Origin: Zavarzinia sp.
GTDB taxonomy: Bacteria; Pseudomonadota; Alphaproteobacteria; Zavarziniales; Zavarziniaceae
NCBI GenBank assembly: GCA_028694545.1
Contig: JAQVKV010000216.1
Span: 1 to 5,559 of the forward strand
Reading direction: 5' to 3'
DNA: 5,559 nt
Part shown: positions 1-4,432 of the stretch, piece after piece
Layout of the letters: every line of letters starts with the position of its first letter
Position numbering within the stretch: position 1 is the first letter of the stretch
The notes under the pieces: model-generated
Seen by the model: the letters and a program-made list of their open reading frames with translations, nothing else
Database searches by the model: none
What the model was told of the DNA's origin: nothing
Program-made: the position numbers and the translations under genes

Positions 1-672
1 CGGGGCCTGTCCTATCTGGACGCCACCTGCCCCCTCGTCTCCAAGGTCCACGTCGAGGCGGAGCGGCTGCATGCCCAGGGCCTTCACCTGCTCATGATCG
101 GCCACGAAGGCCATCCTGAAGTGGTCGGTACCATGGGCCAATTGCCCGAGGGCGCGATCACCCTGGTCGAGACGGTCGAGGATGTCGCCGGCCTCGCCGT
201 GCCCGATCCGGAAAAGCTTGCCTTCATCACCCAGACGACGCTTTCGGTCGACGATACCGCCGGCATCGTCGCCGCGCTGACCACGCGCTTCCCGTCGATC
301 CAGGCGCCGCACAAGGAAGACATCTGCTATGCCACCACCAACCGGCAGGCGGCGGTGAAGGCGATCGCGCCCCGGTGCGACGCGCTGATCGTGATCGGCG
401 CCCCCAATTCGTCCAATTCCGTCCGTCTGGTCGAGGTCGGCGCACGCGCCGGCGTTGCCACGGCGCTACGCATTCAGAACGCGGGTGAACTCGACTGGTC
501 GCGGCTCGATGGCGCCCGTCGCGTCGGCATTACCGCCGGCGCCTCGGCCCCGGAAAGCCTGGTCGAGGAATTGATCGATGCCTTCCGCCAGCGCTACGAC
601 GTCACCGTCGAACAGGTGACCGTGACCGAGGAACGCATCCAGTTCAAAGTGCCCCGCGCGCTGATCGCCTGA
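1..672 (+). CDS. ispH: 4-hydroxy-3-methylbut-2-enyl diphosphate reductase (IspH), 5'-truncated by the window edge
   Basis: This is the last enzyme of the MEP isoprenoid pathway. It is a cytosolic 4Fe-4S protein that reduces HMBPP to IPP and DMAPP using ferredoxin or flavodoxin electrons. Reading frame 1 is open from the first base, giving 223 residues and a TGA stop; the family is about 310-320 residues, so roughly the first 90, including the first cluster cysteine, lie outside the window. Numbered from the window edge, the second cluster cysteine is C10 in [11 protein letters not shown] and the third is C109 in [10 protein letters not shown]. The substrate-site motif [14 protein letters not shown] holds H38 and the catalytic glutamate E40. 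TQTTLS follows, then the diphosphate-binding SSN (residues 137-139) and TAGASAP with S182. All expected C-terminal motifs are intact. It is probably the first of three co-directional genes, with thrB starting 22 nt after its stop. Identity is very secure; only the missing 5' end is uncertain. Confidence 0.97.
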   Translation, partial: RGLSYLDATCPLVSKVHVEAERLHAQGLHLLMIGHEGHPEVVGTMGQLPEGAITLVETVEDVAGLAVPDPEKLAFITQTTLSVDDTAGIVAALTTRFPSIQAPHKEDICYATTNRQAAVKAIAPRCDALIVIGAPNSSNSVRLVEVGARAGVATALRIQNAGELDWSRLDGARRVGITAGASAPESLVEELIDAFRQRYDVTVEQVTVTEERIQFKVPRALIA

Positions 673-694
673 ATTCCGCAGGTCCCTGAATCCC

Positions 695-1663
695 ATGGCC
701 GTCTATACCGATGTCGCGGACGATGAACTCGCCGCTTTTCTGACAGAATATGACCTTGGCGACATGCTCAGCCTGAAAGGCATCGCCGAGGGGGTCGAGA
801 ATTCCAATTTCCTGCTCGAAACCACGCGCGGGCGGTTCATCCTCACCCTGTTCGAGAAGCGGGTGGCGCCGGCGGACCTGCCCTTCTTCATCGGCCTGAT
901 GGACCATCTGGCGAAGGGCGGCCTGTCCTGTCCGACCCCGGTCCACGGGCGCGACGGCAAGGCGTTGCGCAGCCTGTCCGGCCGGCCGGCGGTGATCGTC
1001 TCCTTCCTGACCGGCATGTCACCGCGCCGGCCGAACCTGCGCCATTGCGCGGGCGTCGGCGCCGCGCTGGCCGGCCTGCACACGGCGGGCGAAGGCTTTG
1101 CCCTGACGCGGGAGAATGCCCTGTCCCTGCAGGGCTGGCACCGGCTGGCCGCCGATTGCGCGGAACGGGCCGATACGGTCCGGCCTGGCCTGGCCCGGAC
1201 CATCGCCGACGAACTCGCCTATCTCGAAACACGCTGGCCACGGGACCTGCCGTGTGGCGTGATTCATGCCGATCTCTTTCCGGACAACGTCTTCTTCGTG
1301 GGGGACCAAGTCTCGGGCCTGATCGACTTCTACTTCGCCTGCAACGATTTCTATGTCTACGATCTCGCGATCTGCCTGAACGCCTGGTGTTTCGAGCCGG
1401 ACGGCGCCTTCAACGCGACCAAGGCGATGGCGATGTCGCGCGGCTATCTCGGCGCGCGTGATCTTTCCGCGGCCGAACGCGAGGCCCTGCCCCTGTTGTG
1501 CCGGGGGGCGGCGCTGCGCTTCCTGCTGACGAGGCTGTATGACTGGCTGAACCAGGTGCCGGGCGCCCTCGTCCGCCCGAAGGATCCGGTCGAATATCTG
1601 AACAAGTTGCGTTTCCACTGTGAGGCTGAAGGGCCCGAGACCTATGGGATGCCTCATGCCTGA
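695..1663 (+). CDS. thrB: Homoserine kinase, APH/choline-kinase-fold type (ThrB)
   Basis: It phosphorylates L-homoserine with ATP to O-phospho-L-homoserine, the step before threonine synthase, in the cytosol. At 322 residues it is full length for the proteobacterial APH-fold homoserine kinases, which are unrelated to the GHMP-type ThrB of E. coli. The start MAVYTDV and the segment [10 protein letters not shown] are typical of the family. A nucleotide-binding region lies around residues 28-55 ([15 protein letters not shown], then FILTLFEKR). The kinase catalytic loop is HADLFPDN, with H191, catalytic D193, D197 and metal-binding N198. The metal-binding DFG-like motif is D211-F212 in [23 protein letters not shown]. 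The ATG at 695 is chosen for family agreement; only a weak purine run (GCAGG) precedes it. It follows ispH by 22 nt, and its last 8 nt overlap the rnhA start, so translation of the two is probably coupled. The related SrkA-type kinases share this fold, but the overall sequence pattern fits homoserine kinase better. Confidence 0.95.
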   Translation: MAVYTDVADDELAAFLTEYDLGDMLSLKGIAEGVENSNFLLETTRGRFILTLFEKRVAPADLPFFIGLMDHLAKGGLSCPTPVHGRDGKALRSLSGRPAVIVSFLTGMSPRRPNLRHCAGVGAALAGLHTAGEGFALTRENALSLQGWHRLAADCAERADTVRPGLARTIADELAYLETRWPRDLPCGVIHADLFPDNVFFVGDQVSGLIDFYFACNDFYVYDLAICLNAWCFEPDGAFNATKAMAMSRGYLGARDLSAAEREALPLLCRGAALRFLLTRLYDWLNQVPGALVRPKDPVEYLNKLRFHCEAEGPETYGMPHA

Positions 1664-2105
1664 CACCGAAATCATAGAGATCCACACCGACGGTGCCTGT
1701 TCCGGCAACCCTGGCCCGGGCGGGTGGGGTGCATTGCTGCGCTTTCGCGGTGTCGAAAAGGAACTCTCGGGCGGCGAAGCCGCGACGACCAACAACCGCA
1801 TGGAACTGATGGCCGCGATCTCCGCCCTGGAAGCGCTGAAGCGTCCCTCGGAAGTGCGACTCTTCACCGACAGCCGCTATGTGATGGACGGCATCACCAA
1901 ATGGCTGCACGGCTGGAAGCGCAACGGCTGGAAGACCGCCGCCAAGAAGCCGGTGAAGAACGACGACCTGTGGCGCCGGCTCGATGCCGCCGCCGCCCCC
2001 CATCGTATCGACTGGCGCTGGGTGAAAGGCCATGCGGGCGATCCCCTGAACGAGCGGGTGGACGAGATCGCCCGCGGCGCCATCAGATCCGCCACGACAG
2101 GCTGA
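1656..2105 (+). CDS. rnhA: Ribonuclease HI
   Basis: It cleaves the RNA strand of RNA:DNA hybrids (R-loops, replication primers) in a Mg2+-dependent reaction in the cytosol. The 149-residue product matches the usual bacterial RNase HI length. All acidic active-site residues are present: D12 in [18 protein letters not shown]50 in [13 protein letters not shown]72 in LFTDSRYV, and D136 in NERVDEIAR. The catalytic-loop histidine is H126 in [11 protein letters not shown]. The basic W/K/R-rich handle (residues 83-101, [19 protein letters not shown]) is also there. I place the start at the ATG at 1656, giving MPDTEI, because the family begins a few residues before the first strand. In-frame GTG 1620 and ATG 1644 would only add residues lying inside thrB. 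The ATG overlaps the thrB stop as ATGCCTGA, with a weak GGGA upstream, which suggests translational coupling. Its 3' end overlaps the convergent LpxR-like gene by 23 nt, and no intrinsic terminator is visible after the stop. Confidence 0.97.
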   Translation: MPDTEIIEIHTDGACSGNPGPGGWGALLRFRGVEKELSGGEAATTNNRMELMAAISALEALKRPSEVRLFTDSRYVMDGITKWLHGWKRNGWKTAAKKPVKNDDLWRRLDAAAAPHRIDWRWVKGHAGDPLNERVDEIARGAIRSATTG

Positions 2106-3285
2106 GAGCACCGAAGACGTCACCCTCGCGCTGGCCGGCGTATTCCCTGGTGCGGAAGACCTGGGTGAAGGTCAGGCGCATGTCGCCCATGGTGACGGCG
2201 GCGCCGACCTGAAGATCCGCGACCAGCGGTTCCTTGTCGACGCTGTGGCTGTTCGCGAAGCTGTTGCCGTCGAGGAAGATGTTGCGCGCGACCGCCCGCC
2301 CCTCGACGCCGGCGAAGACATACCATTCGAAATCGTTCACCGGACGGAAGTAGCCGGTGCCCGACAGCGCCGTGCGGATGCGCGGCGCGCCCCAATCGCT
2401 GGAGACGTCGCTGCCGATCTTGAGCGTGGCGCTGGCGGATGCATAAGTATGGACGTTGCCGATGGTGGCGCCGACGCTCGGCTCCAGCGCGACACCAAGG
2501 CCGCCCGGATGGAATTCCGAGATCAGGCGCCACTTGCGCTCGTAGGACAAGACGACGCCCAGTTCGTCGGAAAGCTGGGAATCCCAGCCGTCGAACGGCT
2601 TCACGCCGATCGCGTCATGGAACCAGTTCTGCATCTCGCCCGCGCCCGCGCTGGGGCCGACGACGCCGACCTGCAATTCGTAGGAATCGAGCCGATCACC
2701 CCGGTCGTTGGTGAGCTGGACACCGCCGTAGAGCCAGCCGGCGAAGGGACGCCCCTGGTTACCGGCGGCGGTCACATCGGATCTTCCCGGCGTGAAGATG
2801 CTCTGCCCGACCGAGAAACCGAGGCGGACCACGCCCTCGTCCGCCATCAACGGCAGGTCGCGCGCGATGCGCCCCGCCGTGAAGGGAGTCGCGTCGGAAC
2901 TCAGCAGGTAACTGGCGCGCATGCCGTTCGTGTAATGCTGGTCGGTCCCACCGCCGAACTTGTCGTTTTCGACCTGGAGCGACAGCGTGCCCTTGTCGTC
3001 GCGCGGGTCCTCGCCCGCCGTCGCGGTCGGCGCGGGGGCATTGCCGGTATCGCCGGCGCCCGCACCCGGCAGGGCCTTTCCACCGACACCGTCGAACTTC
3101 ACGGTGAGGGACGCCAGCAGTGCCGGCATGTCGAAAGCCGATCCGTGGATCGAAACCGGCCCGAGATCGAGCGACGGCATGGCGGCGGTGGCGTGAAGCG
3201 CGGCACCTGCAGCCCCGCCCAGGGTGGCGGCCAGCAGGGTCGCGGACAAAATAGTCCCGTTCAGGACCGCGGGGTAAGCGATCAT
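2083..3285 (-). CDS. LpxR/DUF2219-family outer-membrane beta-barrel, putative lipid A 3'-O-deacylase
   Basis: Characterised LpxR proteins are Ca2+-dependent outer-membrane enzymes that remove the 3'-acyloxyacyl group of lipid A. This 400-residue protein starts with a hydrophobic Sec-type signal (about residues 5-30, possible cleavage after 28 or 34). A Gly/Ala/Pro-rich stretch follows to about residue 98, and then the barrel. Barrel motifs are [13 protein letters not shown] (N107-D108) and [10 protein letters not shown] (T119), matching the Asn-Asp and Thr active-site positions of Salmonella LpxR. WFHDAIG (H223) matches its catalytic His, and GWDSQL follows. Later strands include [20 protein letters not shown], and the chain ends LSLSWRI, an outer-membrane-like aromatic terminus. 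The ATG at 3285 is the only usual start codon before an in-frame stop at 3328-3330, but no Shine-Dalgarno sequence is seen. It is the last gene on its strand here, 219 nt after the MazG-like gene and convergent with rnhA. Family membership is secure. Lipid A deacylase activity is inferred from motifs, and many DUF2219 proteins are untested. Confidence 0.85.
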   Translation of the reverse strand: MIAYPAVLNGTILSATLLAATLGGAAGAALHATAAMPSLDLGPVSIHGSAFDMPALLASLTVKFDGVGGKALPGAGAGDTGNAPAPTATAGEDPRDDKGTLSLQVENDKFGGGTDQHYTNGMRASYLLSSDATPFTAGRIARDLPLMADEGVVRLGFSVGQSIFTPGRSDVTAAGNQGRPFAGWLYGGVQLTNDRGDRLDSYELQVGVVGPSAGAGEMQNWFHDAIGVKPFDGWDSQLSDELGVVLSYERKWRLISEFHPGGLGVALEPSVGATIGNVHTYASASATLKIGSDVSSDWGAPRIRTALSGTGYFRPVNDFEWYVFAGVEGRAVARNIFLDGNSFANSHSVDKEPLVADLQVGAAVTMGDMRLTFTQVFRTREYAGQREGDVFGALSLSWRI

Positions 3286-3385
3286 GACTTGTAAGCCCGT
3301 GTTGCGTTGTTGGTCGGCGTTCAGCCGTTATGGGAACAACTTGCGCCGAGGCGGAAACATCCGCATCCGGAAGCAAGCCCATTTC

Positions 3386-3403
3386 CGGGGGCAAACGCCC
3401 CCG
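3386..3403. repeat. Perfect 7-bp GC inverted repeat (stem-loop)
   Basis: CGGGGGC at 3386-3392 and its exact reverse complement at 3397-3403 are separated by the tetraloop AAAC (GTTT on the minus strand). Every stem pair is G-C. It lies about 100 nt upstream of the LpxR-like start and about 100 nt after the MazG-like stop. Neither strand shows a T-run after the stem, so a simple intrinsic terminator is not supported. A structure in the LpxR-like mRNA leader, or a transcription barrier, are alternatives. Confidence 0.5.
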
Positions 3404-3429
3404 TTCCCACCGCTTCGGTCGGGCTATGG

Positions 3430-3445
3430 ATAATGAATCGTTAAC
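3430..3445. promoter_or_regulatory. Candidate CtrA-like site in an AT-rich island
   Basis: The plus strand reads ATAA, seven bases, then TTAAC. The alphaproteobacterial cell-cycle regulator CtrA recognises TTAA-N7-TTAAC, so one base differs. The neighbouring bases 3425-3433, read on the minus strand, are TTATCCATA, one base off the DnaA box TTATCCACA. Both are short matches that could arise by chance in an AT-rich patch. The position in the only sizeable non-coding gap, upstream of the LpxR-like gene, is the reason to record it. Confidence 0.2.
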
Positions 3446-3468
3446 TGCTCAAGAGATAAGCAGAAATG

Positions 3469-3490
3469 GCGAAAAACCTGGGCTTTCCGC
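3469..3490 (-). terminator. Candidate terminator hairpin of the peroxiredoxin/MazG-like operon
   Basis: Read on the minus strand, GCGGAAAGC pairs with GUUUUUCGC across a CCAG loop, giving 9 base pairs including two G-U wobbles. The wobbles become A-C mismatches on the plus strand, so the structure favours minus-strand RNA, as expected for a signal belonging to the operon ending at 3505. It begins 14 nt after the stop and is followed by a moderately U-rich stretch rather than a clean U-run. It is a plausible but weak terminator. Confidence 0.35.
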
Positions 3491-3504
3491 GTCTTCTCGA
3501 TGGC

Positions 3505-3825
3505 TCAGCGCAGGTCGCCGGAACCACCGATCACGCCCCGGTCACGCCGATCCTCGAGCTTCGTCCGGTTGGCGGCGAAGACCTCAGCCAGGTCCAGGCC
3601 GGCGGCATTGCACAATTCGGCGAGATACCAGCAGACATCGCCCATTTCGGCGGACAGCTTGTCGCGCAGGACATCCTCGGCGGCGCCGTCGCGGATCCAT
3701 TTCTTGACCACGCCGGCCACTTCCCCGGCCTCGCTGGCAAGGCCAAGCGCCAGATATTCGAGGGCACGGTCGGCGGGATAGATCGCGGTAGTACGGGTAA
3801 AGGCCTGATAGTCGGCGAGTTTCAT
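3505..3825 (-). CDS. MazG-like nucleotide pyrophosphohydrolase
   Basis: MazG-like all-alpha NTP pyrophosphatases hydrolyse (d)NTPs to NMP and pyrophosphate, removing aberrant or excess nucleotides in the cytosol. The 106-residue protein is a single-domain member. The metal-binding signature EXXE...EXXD is complete: E32 and E35 in LASEAGEVAG, and E60 and D63 in SAEMGDVCWYLAELC. The basic helix VKKWIRDG sits between them. The tail KLEDRRDRGVIGGSGD is typical of small bacterial MazG-like proteins, so the gene looks full length. I start at the ATG at 3825 (MKLADYQ) because GAGGG lies 5 nt upstream; an in-frame TTG at 3837 would overlap the preceding gene and adds only four residues. It begins 8 nt after the peroxiredoxin stop, and that stop overlaps its ribosome-binding site, so the two genes almost certainly share one mRNA. 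The substrate cannot be told from sequence; dCTP-like or damaged nucleotides are possible (inference). Confidence 0.85.
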   Translation of the reverse strand: MKLADYQAFTRTTAIYPADRALEYLALGLASEAGEVAGVVKKWIRDGAAEDVLRDKLSAEMGDVCWYLAELCNAAGLDLAEVFAANRTKLEDRRDRGVIGGSGDLR

Positions 3826-3830
3826 CGGGG

Positions 3831-3835
3831 CCCTC
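3831..3835 (-). promoter_or_regulatory. Ribosome-binding site of the MazG-like gene
   Basis: GAGGG on the minus strand sits 5 nt before the ATG at 3825 and overlaps the TGA of the peroxiredoxin gene (3834-3836). It decides the start in favour of MKLADYQ over the upstream TTG and suggests translational coupling. Confidence 0.6.
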
Positions 3836-4319
3836 AAAGCTGTTCGAGGATCGCTTCGGCCGAGGAAACGTCCATGGCCGAGGGAATGGGTTCGACCGCC
3901 AGCACGCTGACCACGCCGTCCTTCGCGACAAGGGCATAGCGCTGCGAGCGCACGCCCATGCCAAAATTGGAAAGGTCGAGTTCGAGTCCAAGCCTGCGGG
4001 TGAAGTCGCCGTTACCGTCCGCCAACATCAGGATGTCGTCGCCCACCTTCTGGTCGCGCCCCCAGGCGCCCATGACGAAAGCGTCATTCACCGAGAGGCA
4101 GGCGATGGTGTCCACCCCCTTCGCCCGCAGATCCGCCACCTTGCCAAGGTAGCTCGGCACGTGTTTCGCCGAACAGGTGGGGGTGAAGGCACCGGGCAGG
4201 CCGAACATCACCACCGTCTTGCCGGCGAAGATCTCCGCCGTCGACAGGGGGGCTGGGCCCTTCTCGGTCGGGGTCATCAGGATCGCGTCCGGCAGCGTCG
4301 CGCCGACCTCGATGGTCAT
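3834..4319 (-). CDS. Prx5-type (one-cysteine) peroxiredoxin
   Basis: It is a thiol peroxidase of the Prx5/AhpC-TSA superfamily that reduces hydrogen peroxide and organic hydroperoxides in the cytosol. The product is 161 residues, the usual length for bacterial Prx5. The active-site loop is LPGAFTPTCSAKHVP, with T46 and the peroxidatic cysteine C49. The conserved arginine is R127 in GVRSQRYALV, and LSVNDAFVMGAWG is a family hallmark. The only other cysteine is C74, and nothing matches the C-terminal resolving cysteine of human PRDX5. A one-Cys mechanism recharged by glutathione/glutaredoxin or another thiol is therefore likely (inference). I chose the ATG at 4319 (MTIEVGATLP) because AGGAG precedes it by 8 nt and the family starts here. 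An in-frame ATG at 4382 would add 21 residues unlike any peroxiredoxin N-terminus. It is the first gene of a two-gene operon with the MazG-like gene and is divergent from the C69 gene. No OxyR-type site was recognised. Confidence 0.93.
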   Translation of the reverse strand: MTIEVGATLPDAILMTPTEKGPAPLSTAEIFAGKTVVMFGLPGAFTPTCSAKHVPSYLGKVADLRAKGVDTIACLSVNDAFVMGAWGRDQKVGDDILMLADGNGDFTRRLGLELDLSNFGMGVRSQRYALVAKDGVVSVLAVEPIPSAMDVSSAEAILEQL

Positions 4320-4327
4320 GGGGTCTT

Positions 4328-4332
4328 CTCCT
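4328..4332 (-). promoter_or_regulatory. Ribosome-binding site of the peroxiredoxin gene
   Basis: AGGAG on the minus strand lies 8 nt before the ATG at 4319. It supports that start over the in-frame ATG at 4382, which would place this site inside the coding region. Confidence 0.7.
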
Positions 4333-4419
4333 GTTCGATGAACACAGGGGCCGGAATCGCCACATCCGGACTCAGGGCCCATAGAAAGAACCGTCCCGGC
4401 CTGCTATTTCAAGGCCGAC

Positions 4420-4425
4420 GAGGAG
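4420..4425 (+). promoter_or_regulatory. Ribosome-binding site of the C69 hydrolase gene
   Basis: GAGGAG lies 7 nt before the ATG at 4433. It is one of the clearest Shine-Dalgarno sequences in the window and fixes the start, so that Cys follows Met directly. Confidence 0.7.
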
Positions 4426-4432
4426 AGCAAGC

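Larger units (their letters stand above)
3286..3504. other. Intergenic region between the MazG-like gene and the LpxR-like gene
   Basis: This 219-nt gap between two minus-strand genes should hold the end of the upstream operon and the promoter and leader of the LpxR-like gene. I see a hairpin 14 nt after the MazG-like stop (3469-3490), an AT-rich island around 3425-3465, a perfect 7-bp GC stem-loop (3386-3403), and about 100 nt of plain sequence up to the LpxR-like start. No convincing -35/-10 pair could be assigned on the minus strand; the AT-rich island is the likeliest promoter area (inference). The open frames crossing the gap lack protein-like composition, and I see no small gene in it. 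Confidence 0.6.
4320..4432. promoter_or_regulatory. Divergent promoter region between the peroxiredoxin operon and the C69 gene
   Basis: The 113 nt between two divergent start codons must hold both promoters. On the minus strand a TTGAAA (4407-4412) resembles a -35 box, but the best -10-like bases downstream (TTCTAT, 4381-4386) are spaced at 20 nt, longer than usual. On the plus strand TGCTATTTC (4402-4410) resembles an extended -10 with no good -35 and would leave a leader of only about 15-20 nt. Neither assignment is firm. No operator palindrome stands out. Confidence 0.4.

Noticed and set aside
1019..1867. 282-codon minus-strand frame across thrB and rnhA
   Set aside because: Both plus-strand genes have complete active-site motifs; this frame has no recognisable domain and spans a gene junction.
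1410..2123. 237-codon minus-strand frame opposite the end of thrB and rnhA
   Set aside because: It is antisense to rnhA and has low-complexity composition; a shadow of GC-rich coding sequence.
2245..3294. 349-codon open frame on the plus strand opposite the LpxR-like gene
   Set aside because: It mirrors the codons of the clear outer-membrane barrel gene, and its product is Arg/Ala/Gly-rich without family motifs.
3425..3433. Replication origin suggested by the DnaA-like box
   Set aside because: Only one imperfect box was found, with no cluster of boxes and no origin-associated genes nearby.
3445..3463. CTGCT/AGCAG inverted repeat in the AT-rich island
   Set aside because: Only 5 bp with a 9-nt loop; too weak to call a terminator or operator.
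3330..3707. 125-codon plus-strand frame across the intergenic gap
   Set aside because: It runs into the antisense of the MazG-like gene, is rich in Arg/Ser/Gly, and has no visible ribosome-binding site or domain.
4320..4382. Extended start for the peroxiredoxin at the ATG at 4382
   Set aside because: The extra 21 residues do not resemble a peroxiredoxin N-terminus, and a good ribosome-binding site at 4328-4332 points to the ATG at 4319.
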